Assembly: GCA_002422865.1 (NCBI GenBank)
Contig: DITN01000026.1
Location: forward strand, 1,434-32,452
Reading direction: 5' to 3'
Length of the DNA stretch: 31,019 nt
From: Bacteroidetes bacterium UBA6183
Lineage (GTDB): Bacteria > Bacteroidota > Bacteroidia > UKL13-3
Position 1 is the first letter of the stretch, and each line of letters opens with the position of its first letter. The translations under genes and the position numbers were made by a program. Shown in pieces: positions 7,547 to 16,082 of the stretch. Under the pieces are notes generated by a model. The model had not been told where the DNA came from. It made no database searches and saw nothing but the letters and a program-made list of their open reading frames with translations.

Positions 7547-9700
7547 CTACTCGGCAAAGTTAATGTGGTATATTTCTTTTTTAATATGGGTTGCAGTTTG
7601 TTGCATAGCAATAAATAAGTCGGGTTGAGTAGCAGCATACTGATGGTTGCCACGTGCAAATTTTATTTCGCCCAAAACTGGATCAGACGATTGTTGGTGG
7701 GTTATTTTTTCTAAACTTTCGTGCAAGATAAAATACACCGATCTGATGGCCCGGATATCGTCATCCGATAATTGCTCACCCGGTTTTAATTGATAAGACA
7801 GGGTAGCGAAATAAGACGACAATTGGTTATTAAGTACCGAAAATTGAAATACATGGTTTGCATTTTTTTGTTTGCTTTTGGGTTCAGATAACATACGTTG
7901 GAAAGCTGTTGTTAAATAGCTGCTTTGTACATAAAGTTCTTTTCTGGCAAGCCTATAGTTTGATTGCGACAACTGCGTTTCGTTGCGTTCTGCAATTGAT
8001 TTTAAGTAGCCCATATTGGCTTTTAATACCTTTTGCATGATGTCTTTTAATTGGTACGATTCCCAATTCGGAAATATAAAATAGCTTGCCCCAAGTGCCA
8101 GCCCAGCTCCAATAAGCGTGTCTAAAATACGTTCCCAAGCTACCGAAAATTGGTTGGTGGTATCGGTAAAACTAAACACAATTAACACGTATGGGGTCAT
8201 AAACAACACACTTACCACGTAATTAATGCGCATAAAACTAAAGGCCAAAATCATAAACGCGGTTAAAAATGCGAAACGTGGCCCAATCCCCGGAAAATAC
8301 TTCAATATCAACAACCCAACAATACCTCCTACAATGGTACCAATCACACGTTCGTAATTGCGTTTTTTGGTGAGGCTAAATCCGGGTTTTAAAATAACGA
8401 TAATGGATAATAAAATCCAGTAGCTGTACTCTGCATTGTATATGGTTCGTGCGAATCCAAATCCAATCATGCAAATAATAGCCATACGTGCTGCATGCCT
8501 AAAATGGTTAGATGCTAAAGTAAGATTTGCCTTAAACAAATTCCAGTCAATGGTTTGTGGTTGCACAAACTTACGCAACTCTGCACTACGCTCGCTTGGC
8601 AGTTGTTGTGCTGATAGTTTGTAACCATGAATTCTTTCTATACGGCTACTAATATTGCGTAGGTTAATTAAAATACGTTTAAGTACATGTACTTTAATGC
8701 CTTGCGTTTCCAATTCATCAACCTTACCTTTTAGTGTATTAAGTGTAGGGATAAAATGTTTTGATGCGCTTTTATCTTCATGGTTATGCAGGTTATTTCC
8801 TATATGGGTAATTTCTTCAGACATCTGCCTGATTACACTTTCAAAATGAGGTAATATGCCTGTGTGGGCGTATGCTTTATGAATATCAGCATAGTTATAA
8901 TGGGTAGCCATACTTTGCTCATAAAGATCAACCAAATCAATAAAAGTAAGTAAAAGGGTTCGGCCTGTAGGCGTTGAGTCGACCAATATTTTACGTGTTT
9001 TAAATAAAATTTCCCTTACATGTTCTTGGTACTCATTAACTACTGCTTGTTGAGCAATTATTTTTTTGTATTGCTCATTGATGTCGATTTTGGCATTATA
9101 AAAGCCTGCCTTCAACTCGATAAACTTGGCCACCTCAAAAATACATTCACCTAAAATTTGTTCAGCAGCGCGGTAAGGCATTAATTTTTGGCTGAATAAA
9201 CTCAGCAGAAAATACCAAACACCACCAAGCATTACCAATAAGGCATAATTTAAGGCTTGCAATAAACTGAGTTGCTGATCAATCCCTAAAACCATAACAG
9301 CCAATGAAGAAATACCCATTGCTGCGGCACGTGCACCAAACACATGCATCATGCTGAATAAAAAACAACTTACTCCAATAAATAAAGTAAGCAACACGGC
9401 AAATTTGGCAAATAGGGCGGTAAGTAATGCCATACCAAAAATCAAAGCAATGGTAATAAGCATGGCATTTCTACGGTGTTCGTATGGGCCGGGGTTATCG
9501 GGTATACTTACGCAAAGGGCGCCTAAAGAAACGGCTATTCCCAGGTTGATATCACCCAGTTGGTAAAATAATACAGAAGGAAGAAGTAGACCAAGTGTAA
9601 TACGAATACCATCACTAAAATATTGGCTGAATAAAAAGCGCTTCAGTGTTTTACCGGAGGCAGCAATATTGTGTTGGATAGATTCGGCTACAGGATTCAT
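7547..9700 (-). CDS. FUSC family membrane protein (YccS-like)
   Basis: Inner-membrane protein of 717 residues with two hydrophobic blocks, residues about 25-170 and about 395-545, each predicted to hold several helices, separated by a long cytoplasmic helical region and followed by another. This is the YccS/YhfK/fusaric-acid-resistance-like duplicated layout (FUSC-like N-terminal domain plus FUSC_2). The motif DNPGPYEHRRNA in the first block is typical. Members are thought to export small aromatic compounds, but the substrate here is unknown and there is no adjacent membrane-fusion protein or outer-membrane channel. First gene of a probable three-gene operon, with an exact TAnnTTTG box 9 bases before the ATG. 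Confidence 0.92.
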   Translation of the reverse strand: MNPVAESIQHNIAASGKTLKRFLFSQYFSDGIRITLGLLLPSVLFYQLGDINLGIAVSLGALCVSIPDNPGPYEHRRNAMLITIALIFGMALLTALFAKFAVLLTLFIGVSCFLFSMMHVFGARAAAMGISSLAVMVLGIDQQLSLLQALNYALLVMLGGVWYFLLSLFSQKLMPYRAAEQILGECIFEVAKFIELKAGFYNAKIDINEQYKKIIAQQAVVNEYQEHVREILFKTRKILVDSTPTGRTLLLTFIDLVDLYEQSMATHYNYADIHKAYAHTGILPHFESVIRQMSEEITHIGNNLHNHEDKSASKHFIPTLNTLKGKVDELETQGIKVHVLKRILINLRNISSRIERIHGYKLSAQQLPSERSAELRKFVQPQTIDWNLFKANLTLASNHFRHAARMAIICMIGFGFARTIYNAEYSYWILLSIIVILKPGFSLTKKRNYERVIGTIVGGIVGLLILKYFPGIGPRFAFLTAFMILAFSFMRINYVVSVLFMTPYVLIVFSFTDTTNQFSVAWERILDTLIGAGLALGASYFIFPNWESYQLKDIMQKVLKANMGYLKSIAERNETQLSQSNYRLARKELYVQSSYLTTAFQRMLSEPKSKQKNANHVFQFSVLNNQLSSYFATLSYQLKPGEQLSDDDIRAIRSVYFILHESLEKITHQQSSDPVLGEIKFARGNHQYAATQPDLFIAMQQTATHIKKEIYHINFAE

Positions 9701-9709
9701 TTAATGGTT

Positions 9710-9717
9710 CAAAAATA
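9710..9717 (-). promoter_or_regulatory. -7 promoter box of the FUSC operon (TATTTTTG)
   Basis: Exact TAnnTTTG on the minus strand, ending 9 bases before the ATG at 9700. The expected transcription start leaves only a few untranslated bases. Confidence 0.5.
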
Positions 9718-9737
9718 ACGGAAAGTTTATGGCAAAA

Positions 9738-9763
9738 AAAAACATGCCCTAGGGCATGTTTTT
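9738..9763 (-). terminator. Terminator of the cold-shock gene
   Basis: A perfect 26-base palindrome centred between 9750 and 9751, with core ATGCCC/GGGCAT. On the minus strand it is followed by a run of nine T, about 20 bases after the csp stop, which is a convincing intrinsic terminator. Confidence 0.85.
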
Positions 9764-9783
9764 AAACGATAACAATGTTGTAA

Positions 9784-9978
9784 TTATATAACTTTAACGT
9801 TAATCGCGCTTAAGCCTCTAGGGCCGTTTTGCGTTTCAAATGTAACCTTGTCGTTTTCGCGAATCTCGCTTTGTAAACCTGATACGTGAACAAAAATGTC
9901 TTGTCCGTTTCCGCTACTTGGAGAGATAAATCCAAAGCCTTTCGTTTCGTTGAAAAACTTTACTGTGCCTTCTTGCAT
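9784..9978 (-). CDS. Cold-shock domain protein (CspA family)
   Basis: A 64-residue single OB-fold nucleic-acid-binding protein, an RNA chaperone that melts mRNA secondary structure. RNP1 is KGFGFI (residues 13-18) and RNP2 is DIFVHV (27-32); the N-terminus MQEGTVKFFNETKGFGFI is canonical, so the ATG at 9978 is correct and an in-frame start ten codons upstream is not. A possible promoter lies at 10005-10012, which would give a leader of about 20 bases, short compared with the long thermosensing leader of E. coli cspA. A strong terminator follows. Divergent from the unknown 121-residue gene. Confidence 0.95.
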   Translation of the reverse strand: MQEGTVKFFNETKGFGFISPSSGNGQDIFVHVSGLQSEIRENDKVTFETQNGPRGLSAINVKVI

Positions 9979-10004
9979 TGTAATTGTAATTAATAAATGA
10001 GGCT

Positions 10005-10012
10005 GCAAGGTA
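10005..10012 (-). promoter_or_regulatory. Possible -7 region of the cold-shock gene
   Basis: TACCTTGC on the minus strand resembles TAnnTTTG imperfectly. A TTG lies 19 bases further upstream (within 10032-10034), a plausible -33 spacing. Confidence 0.3.
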
Positions 10013-10102
10013 AGTGTAAATTATTGATATGCAATCTTTTTATTTTAAATTTAAAACAAAGTGAGGGTTTATAGGCTTTAACAAGATGCAATAAACTTGT
10101 TT

Positions 10103-10468
10103 ATGAACAGAAATACCGATGTTTTATCGTTACGTCCATCCATTTTAGTGGATGAAAACCGTAGTCCTTTAGTAATTGAAACCTTCCAAAACGAAGTTTT
10201 ACGTCCTATTCTTAAATTTCAGCACGATTTATTGCATACCTATTTTAAAAATCATACAGCCGGTAAAAATATGCCTGTAAGCAACCAAGAGTGGAGCGCC
10301 TACTTACAAAACTGTTTTAGTAAAGATGTAAACTTACGCTATTTCTACATTGGTTTAGTAGCAGGTTTGTTTACAACCGAAGAAATGATGTTTTATAAGC
10401 AAAATTCTTCTGAAATCAATAAACGAATCTTACAAATGCTCATCCAACGTTTAATAAGCGCATTGTAA
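10103..10468 (+). CDS. Conserved-looking hypothetical protein
   Basis: A 121-residue soluble, helix-rich protein. I recognise it only as resembling short Bacteroidota proteins with an N-terminal LRPxIxxxxx stretch followed by FQNEVLRPILKFQHDLL (about residues 29-45); relatives are sometimes labelled glyoxalase in databases, but I see no glyoxalase metal-site pattern and would not assign that. There are no membrane helices or signal peptide. The ATG at 10103 is preferred to a TTG two codons before. A TAAACTTG box ends 3 bases before it. It precedes the Crp/Fnr regulator by 40 bases and diverges from the cold-shock gene. Confidence 0.75.
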   Translation: MNRNTDVLSLRPSILVDENRSPLVIETFQNEVLRPILKFQHDLLHTYFKNHTAGKNMPVSNQEWSAYLQNCFSKDVNLRYFYIGLVAGLFTTEEMMFYKQNSSEINKRILQMLIQRLISAL

Positions 10469-10478
10469 TTGCACAAAA

Positions 10479-10504
10479 TAATGGTGTATTTTGCTTTACC
10501 ATTA
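10479..10504 (+). promoter_or_regulatory. Promoter region with inverted repeat before the Crp/Fnr gene
   Basis: Arms TAATGGT (10479-10485) and ACCATTA (10498-10504) flank 12 bases containing TATTTTGC, a near -7 box. A repressor or autoregulator could bind across this promoter. The half-sites differ from the palindrome at 11109-11130. Confidence 0.35.
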
Positions 10505-10508
10505 TAAT

Positions 10509-11102
10509 ATGATAAACAAAATACAAACCGATACACTTTTGCAGTTTACAGATAAAATACACAAATTATCGCCACAGGCAGCCGATGTGTTTGCAACCAT
10601 TTGGCAACCTACGGAAGCTAAACGTAAAGAGTTATTAACTGTTGCAAGCGAACCTGAACGGTATTTGTATTTTGTGGTAGAAGGCGTTCAAAGGGTTTAT
10701 TATTTGGATGATAATAACCGCGAAGCCACTTTGGTGTTTACTTATGCACCTTCTTTTGGCGGTGTTTTAGATGCCTTATTGTTACAACAACCATCAGCGT
10801 ATTATTACGAAACATTAACACCATCGATATTGTTACGCGCGCCCATTTTACAACTGCTTCAACTCATGGAGCAATATTATGATATTGAAGTAATGGTAAG
10901 AAAAGGGGTTACAGCGGCTACTTCAGGAGTGTTGGGCAGATTGGTAGAGTTGCAATGCTATAGCGCAGAAGATCGCTACAAAAGTTTACTTAAACGCAGC
11001 CCACATATTTTACAATTGGTACCACATAAATACTTGGCCAATTACTTGGGTATGGATGCCACCAACTTTAGTAAAATGATGAATAAAATTAAAATCGATT
11101 AA
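10509..11102 (+). CDS. Crp/Fnr family transcriptional regulator
   Basis: A 197-residue cyclic-nucleotide-binding-like regulator. The N-terminal beta-barrel sensor (about 1-110, with LYFVVEGVQRVYY and the FSFGGVLDALL-like region) is followed by the dimer helix and a C-terminal winged helix ending YLANYLGMDATNFSKMMNKIK (about 177-197). The C-terminus is shorter than in Crp. No Fe-S cysteine cluster or clear cAMP phosphate cassette is seen, so the signal is unknown; many Bacteroidota members are of this type. The ATG at 10509 gives MINKIQTDTLL; an upstream TTG is unlikely. It is followed by a palindrome and then DUF4345 and DinB genes, which are its probable targets. Confidence 0.88.
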   Translation: MINKIQTDTLLQFTDKIHKLSPQAADVFATIWQPTEAKRKELLTVASEPERYLYFVVEGVQRVYYLDDNNREATLVFTYAPSFGGVLDALLLQQPSAYYYETLTPSILLRAPILQLLQLMEQYYDIEVMVRKGVTAATSGVLGRLVELQCYSAEDRYKSLLKRSPHILQLVPHKYLANYLGMDATNFSKMMNKIKID

Positions 11103-11108
11103 TGCATA

Positions 11109-11130
11109 AATCTTGGTAAATGCCAAGATT
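11109..11130. promoter_or_regulatory. Operator-like palindrome (putative Crp/Fnr site)
   Basis: Perfect 8-base arms AATCTTGG and CCAAGATT separated by 6 bases, total 22 bases, the size and symmetry expected for a Crp/Fnr dimer. It lies 6 bases after the regulator's stop and its centre is about 42 bases upstream of the transcription start predicted from CACCTTTG at 11149-11156. No T-run follows, so a terminator is less likely. Confidence 0.5.
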
Positions 11131-11148
11131 AATTCCTTTTTGCGGTGG

Positions 11149-11156
11149 CACCTTTG
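11149..11156 (+). promoter_or_regulatory. -7 box of the DUF4345-dinB pair (CACCTTTG)
   Basis: One mismatch to TAnnTTTG, 21 bases before the ATG at 11178. No -33 TTG sits at the right distance, which is what an activator-dependent promoter would look like. Confidence 0.4.
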
Positions 11157-11177
11157 TATCGTTAAATCGAAACAAAA

Positions 11178-11591
11178 ATGAAAACTTCAAAAACAGTAAA
11201 AACCGTTGCCCGTGTATTTATCGGATGCTCCGCATTAAGTCTTTTATCAGTAAGTGTTATGGCCTTTTTTAATCCTCAATCTGTAATGGATTTGGTACAA
11301 GTAAAATTGAATAACACCGATGCTTTTAGCTCTATTCGCGGGGTGTATGGTGGGGTAGGGCTAACATTATTTATCTCTTTAATTTATTTAATGGTTAAAA
11401 ACGTAAAACAAGGTTTGGGGTTATTGTCTTTGCTTTGGGGATTTTACGCATTGTCGCGAGCCATTACCATTTTGGTTGAAGGACCTTTGGGTAGTTTTGG
11501 TTCACAATGGATTGTTACCGAATTGGTTTTATTTGTAATTGCTATCATTTTATTTATTCTTCATACTGAACCTAACTATGAAACAAAGTAA
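11178..11591 (+). CDS. DUF4345 family small membrane protein
   Basis: 137-residue integral membrane protein with four predicted helices (about 8-30, 50-73, 78-96 and 108-130). The short conserved stretch SIRGVYGGVGL between helices 1 and 2 is typical of the DUF4345 family, whose function is unknown. It follows the Crp/Fnr regulator after 75 bases that contain a palindrome and a promoter box. The DinB-like gene starts inside its 3' end (14-base overlap), so the two are translationally coupled. Confidence 0.82.
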   Translation: MKTSKTVKTVARVFIGCSALSLLSVSVMAFFNPQSVMDLVQVKLNNTDAFSSIRGVYGGVGLTLFISLIYLMVKNVKQGLGLLSLLWGFYALSRAITILVEGPLGSFGSQWIVTELVLFVIAIILFILHTEPNYETK

Positions 11592-12132
11592 TAAAGAAGT
11601 GTTAAACACTTTGGCCTTACAAGTGGAAAATCACCTGCAATTGGCCATTACCGTTTACCAAAATGCCCTTGAAGATACATTAGCTAAACAGCCGGCACCA
11701 CAAAGTTGGAGTGCCGCTCAATGTTTATGGCATTTAAATAGTTATGCTGATTTTTATTACCCGTTAATTGCCAAATCGGTTCACCACAAAACCTCCACAT
11801 GCATTTTTCCCTCTGGTTGGGTTGGCAATTATTTTACCGGAATGATGAACAATATTACCCATAAATACAAAGCATTTAAGGGGCATACACCACCAATTAG
11901 TGTGGATCCATATAAGGAGGTGGCTAAATTTATTGACGACCAGGAAAAACTTTTAGGTTACTTAAAACTAATGGAACAAACGGATTTAAATCAACGTTTA
12001 CCCATCTCTGTTGCGTCATTTATTAAATTAAAGTTGGGTGATGTGTTGCTGTTTGTGGTAGCCCACAATGGCAGACATTTAAAGCAAGCCAATAGGGCTT
12101 TACAAAAGCCTGAATTAAATAACAGACTTTAA
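11578..12132 (+). CDS. DinB-like (DinB_2) superfamily protein
   Basis: A 184-residue four-helix-bundle protein of the DinB/YfiT-like superfamily, often metal-dependent thiol transferases or hydrolases. The family's metal-binding histidines can be matched to His in CLWHLNSY (about residue 52) and the pair in VVAHNGRHLKQANR (about 161 and 165). The start is the ATG at 11578 (MKQSNKEVLN), overlapping the DUF4345 gene; a longer in-frame start would lie within that gene's membrane-helix region and is rejected. Its last 18 bases overlap the 3' end of the convergent histidine kinase. Substrate unknown. Confidence 0.85.
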   Translation: MKQSNKEVLNTLALQVENHLQLAITVYQNALEDTLAKQPAPQSWSAAQCLWHLNSYADFYYPLIAKSVHHKTSTCIFPSGWVGNYFTGMMNNITHKYKAFKGHTPPISVDPYKEVAKFIDDQEKLLGYLKLMEQTDLNQRLPISVASFIKLKLGDVLLFVVAHNGRHLKQANRALQKPELNNRL

Positions 12133-13536
12133 TTCAATGTACACTGCTGTGCCTTTGTTTTCTTCACTTTCCAGCCAAATTTTTCCATCGTGTAATTCCA
12201 CAATTTGTTTTACGATGCTCATGCCTAAACCAAAGGATTTTTCACCTGCAGTACCTTTCCTTCCGGCCTTTGTGAATTTATCGAAAATTACCTCTTGCAT
12301 TACAGGTGGTATGCCAATGCCCTGATCTTGTACCTTTATTAAAACCATGTTGTGGTTGTATAAAGTTGATATGATAATACGGCTATCGTTGTGGCTAAAC
12401 TTTACAGCATTACTAATTAAATTTGAAACTACCCGTGCAAATTTATCAAGGTTAATTCTAACAAAAATATCATCTCTATTGGTTTCAAAATCAATGGTGA
12501 TGTTCTTGTTAATGGCATTGTGATTTTCTAAAACTAAAATATCATTGATAAATGCATTTAGTTCTGTGGTGTCGGTATCTAATTTAAAAGTATCATTGCC
12601 CAGCTCTGTAATGTCTAATAAATCAACAATAATACTTAAGGCGTTATTGCACGAGCGGTTAATTAAACTCACATAATGTTCTGTTTCGTGTGGTGTTACT
12701 TTTAATAAATCGCTTAAACCTATAATAGCAGTAATGGGATTGCGTAAATCGTGAGCTACAATTCCTAAAATACTATCTTTAGTATTGTTTAGTTGTTGCA
12801 GCTTCATGTTCATACGTTTTAAATCCGTAATATTCCGAGTAATTACAATAATGTTTTGTACTTTATTGTGCTCAAATATTGGGAATGTTTCGAGCCAATA
12901 ATGTTCATTTCCAAACTCGTATTCTAAACTTTGCGGAATACCTACCAATGTTTGATGATAAAATGGTATGAGCATTTCTAAATTTAGCTGCATGGCCACA
13001 TCAACCAAGTTTTTACCTATAAAATAGTTGCCATCAACACCATATTTTTTCATCTCACCACCACCAGCTATAAGTATATTAAAATCCGTATCGCAAAAAA
13101 GTACATCCGTATTGGGTAAGTTTTCAGCCAATTGTCTGAAAGCCCTGAGGTCTATCTCGTTTAGTTTTTCCTGGGTGATGTCATTTATCTTAATCATGAT
13201 ACCCTTAACCTCCTCATTATTAAGCAGAGGATTTATAACTACTTTGTAATGCAGCGGGTTTTTGTTTTGATCGGTAGCACTAATCGTTTGCTCAAAGTAC
13301 TCGCCAAGCAAGGCATTTTTTAAAATAGGATACCAGGTTTTGTAATAACTTTCAGAAGTTTTATCGTAAATACTTTCGTTGTACTTAGGTGTAAAACCGT
13401 GTATTAATTCTACAAGCTCTCCAAATGCTTTATTGAAGTAAACGGCTCTCAACGAGGTGTCTAATAAACACACTTTCTCTGCCATCGAATCGATTACAGA
13501 CTTAAGTAAAGTATCTTCTGCCACGGTTAAGGTCAT
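12115..13536 (-). CDS. Soluble PAS-domain sensor histidine kinase
   Basis: A 473-residue histidine kinase without membrane segments, so a cytoplasmic sensor. Two PAS domains (about 8-122 and 130-240, the second ending VITRNITDLKR) lead through a short coiled linker to HisKA with the phosphoacceptor His262 in GIVAHDLRNP. The ATPase domain has the N box NLISNAVKFS (372-381), G1 DQGIGIP (404-410) and G2 FGLGMSIVK (435-443). No receiver or response-regulator gene lies next to it, so it is an orphan kinase here. The ATG at 13536 is clear. The stop lies 18 bases inside the convergent DinB-like gene. The signal sensed is unknown. Confidence 0.95.
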   Translation of the reverse strand: MTLTVAEDTLLKSVIDSMAEKVCLLDTSLRAVYFNKAFGELVELIHGFTPKYNESIYDKTSESYYKTWYPILKNALLGEYFEQTISATDQNKNPLHYKVVINPLLNNEEVKGIMIKINDITQEKLNEIDLRAFRQLAENLPNTDVLFCDTDFNILIAGGGEMKKYGVDGNYFIGKNLVDVAMQLNLEMLIPFYHQTLVGIPQSLEYEFGNEHYWLETFPIFEHNKVQNIIVITRNITDLKRMNMKLQQLNNTKDSILGIVAHDLRNPITAIIGLSDLLKVTPHETEHYVSLINRSCNNALSIIVDLLDITELGNDTFKLDTDTTELNAFINDILVLENHNAINKNITIDFETNRDDIFVRINLDKFARVVSNLISNAVKFSHNDSRIIISTLYNHNMVLIKVQDQGIGIPPVMQEVIFDKFTKAGRKGTAGEKSFGLGMSIVKQIVELHDGKIWLESEENKGTAVYIELKSVI

Positions 13537-13600
13537 TACAATTTGGTTTTATTATGTTTACTAACAAAATAGAAAGACATCTAAACGCTTCTAAAGGTTG

Positions 13601-16057
13601 CTAGTAGGGGTCAACATCAGCAAATATAATACTTGATTTAAACTCTTTTGCACTAGAAACCTGCTGCATACAAGCAAATATGTACTGCTTTATTTGACCA
13701 AGATACGGAGAAGATTTGTCTATTTTTACTAAAATTTCCTTAATAAACAGGTTTCTTGCTCTTCCTATATAAGGACTTTCAGGGCCAATAACATTGGTGC
13801 CTAAACGCTTAAACAGCATTTTTTGCAAACTAAAAGCGGCCTGTTCGCAATTAGCGTAATCGCGGTGTTTAATGATTATCTTAATAAGTCGGGTATGCGG
13901 TGGATAACCAAATTTTTCCCTATCTAATATCTCGTTGGCATATAAGTTTTGGTATCGCTGGGCCAATACTTCTGATAAAACATGGTGATTTGGAGTATTT
14001 GATTGGATAATAACTTTGCCTTGTTTTGCTTTACGCCCTGCGCGTCCACCCACTTGGGTTAATAGTTGATATGCCCTTTCGTGTGCCCTAAAGTCGGGGA
14101 AATACAATAATTGGTCGGCATTAATAACACCAACCAAACTTACATTTCCAAAATCAAGGCCCTTGCTAATCATTTGAGTGCCAATTAAAATATCAGCTTC
14201 ATGCATTTCGAAGCTACGAATAATTTGTTCGTGGCCATTTTTGGTTTTACTTGCTTCTAAATCAAGTCTTATTACACGTGCTTTAGGAAATTGTATTTTA
14301 ATTTCGTCTTCAATTTTTTCGGTGCCAAAGCCCTTAAGTGTTATTTGATGCGAACCACAAGCCACACAATTTGTTGGGGTTTTAGTAGTGTGGCCACAAT
14401 AGTGGCATTTCATGCTATCGTTGTATTTATGATAGGTTAAGTTGATATCGCAGTTTACACAACGTGGTATCCAATTGCAGGTTTGGCACTCCATTATTGG
14501 GGCATAACCTCTTCTGTTTTGAAACAAAATAATTTGTTCGTTGGCTTTTAACGCATGGTCAATAGCATCGTAAAGCACTTTGGTTAAATAACCATGCATG
14601 CTTTTGGTACGTGTATCTTCGCTAATGTTACCAATAACCATTTCGGGTAATTGTACTGCACCAAAACGGTTTTTTAGCTCAACCAAACCGTACTTACCTG
14701 TGCGGGCGTTGTGGTAACTTTCAAAACTGGGTGTTGCCGAACCTAATAAGGTTTTTGCATGCCACGTGTAGGCTAAAAAGATAGCAGCATCTCGTGCATG
14801 ATACCTTGGTGCAGGGTCTTGTTGTTTGTATGAGGTTTCATGTTCTTCATCAACAATTATTAACCCCAGCTCTTTAAATGGTAAAAAGATGGAAGAGCGC
14901 GCACCAATAACAACCAAGGGTGCACCTGAGTTTACTTTTTGCCAAATTTCTACGCGTTCGTTTGCACTAAATTTAGAGTGAAATGAAAAGGCTTTGTCGC
15001 CAAAATATTTGCGTATACGTTGCACAATTTGAGAAGTAAGCGCTATTTCCGGCAATAAAAATAGGACTTGTTTACCTTGCTCTAATTGTTCCTCAATTAG
15101 CTTAACATACACGTGTGTTTTACCGCTCGATGTTATGCCATGTAACAATACCGCATCTTTCTCAGTAAATTGTTTGGTTATTAATTGATATGCTTGTTCT
15201 TGTTCAGGGTTTAAGGTAAAAGTTTCTGCAAGTTCGGCAGGAATTGCAAGCCTGTCAATGGCATGTTTATATTCAACTAAAATTTGCTTTTTAACCAATG
15301 TTTTTAACGCACTTTCACTAAAATTGCCAAACTCAATCAATTGTTTTTTACTTACATGTTCTGTTTGATGTTTTATATGTACCAACGCCATGAGTACATC
15401 AAGCTGTTTGGGCGTTTTTTCTAATGTGGCAAATATTTCACTCAGCGCTTTTTCATCCTTGTAGGCATCAGTCAACTTAACACAAGTGATAGTTTTTGGC
15501 TTATATTTTTCTTTAATGTCTTCTGAGTAAACGATTACACCTTTGGTGTACAATCCTTTTAACACACCAAATACATTTTTAACATCCAATATAGAGCTTA
15601 TCTCGCTTATGCTTAAATGAGGAGCAACAGTTAAGGCTTCTGTAATTAAAAACTCCTTATCGGTAAGTTCAATACTATCTAGTTCTGTATCGGGGTTAAG
15701 TATTACCAATGTTTCACTTTCAAGCTTAAATGGTGCAGGTAAGGCCGCATTCATCACATCACCCAAGGTACATAAATAGTAATGGCTAATCCAATTCCAA
15801 AACCTAAATTGGTGTTCGCTAACTATTGGAGTTTCATCTAAAATAGCATGAATATATTTGGCTTCGTATTCTTGTGGCGGTGTATGCGTTACTTGATAAA
15901 TAATGCCACTGTAAAATTTCTTTTTGCCAAACTGAACAATCACTCTTTTACCTAATGCAATATCATCAGCCAATTCACTCGGAACCCTATAAGTATATAA
16001 CTTAGCCAAAGGCAAGGGGAGTATAATTTCTACAAATGTGGCCAATTGATCAGTCAA
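13601..16057 (-). CDS. priA: Primosomal protein N' (replication restart helicase PriA)
   Basis: PriA reloads the replisome at stalled forks. This 818-residue copy has the 3'-DNA-binding domain (about 1-105), a winged-helix region, then a superfamily 2 helicase with Walker A GITSSGKT (307-314) and DEEH (403-406). Eight zinc-binding cysteines lie at 524, 527, 533, 536, 551, 554, 564 and 567. The helicase motif VGGRAGR follows and a C-terminal domain ends the protein. All catalytic parts are intact. No ATG is available at the N-terminus: TTG at 16057 (used) or TTG at 16045 must serve. It lies 25 bases after a lipoprotein gene, probably in one transcript. Confidence 0.95.
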   Translation of the reverse strand: MTDQLATFVEIILPLPLAKLYTYRVPSELADDIALGKRVIVQFGKKKFYSGIIYQVTHTPPQEYEAKYIHAILDETPIVSEHQFRFWNWISHYYLCTLGDVMNAALPAPFKLESETLVILNPDTELDSIELTDKEFLITEALTVAPHLSISEISSILDVKNVFGVLKGLYTKGVIVYSEDIKEKYKPKTITCVKLTDAYKDEKALSEIFATLEKTPKQLDVLMALVHIKHQTEHVSKKQLIEFGNFSESALKTLVKKQILVEYKHAIDRLAIPAELAETFTLNPEQEQAYQLITKQFTEKDAVLLHGITSSGKTHVYVKLIEEQLEQGKQVLFLLPEIALTSQIVQRIRKYFGDKAFSFHSKFSANERVEIWQKVNSGAPLVVIGARSSIFLPFKELGLIIVDEEHETSYKQQDPAPRYHARDAAIFLAYTWHAKTLLGSATPSFESYHNARTGKYGLVELKNRFGAVQLPEMVIGNISEDTRTKSMHGYLTKVLYDAIDHALKANEQIILFQNRRGYAPIMECQTCNWIPRCVNCDINLTYHKYNDSMKCHYCGHTTKTPTNCVACGSHQITLKGFGTEKIEDEIKIQFPKARVIRLDLEASKTKNGHEQIIRSFEMHEADILIGTQMISKGLDFGNVSLVGVINADQLLYFPDFRAHERAYQLLTQVGGRAGRKAKQGKVIIQSNTPNHHVLSEVLAQRYQNLYANEILDREKFGYPPHTRLIKIIIKHRDYANCEQAAFSLQKMLFKRLGTNVIGPESPYIGRARNLFIKEILVKIDKSSPYLGQIKQYIFACMQQVSSAKEFKSSIIFADVDPY

Positions 16058-16082
16058 AACGAAAGGGGTTGTATTAAAACAA

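Noticed and set aside
11111..11128. Palindrome after the Crp/Fnr gene as a terminator
   Set aside because: No T-run follows and the symmetry, size and distance to the next promoter fit an operator better, though a terminator cannot be fully excluded.
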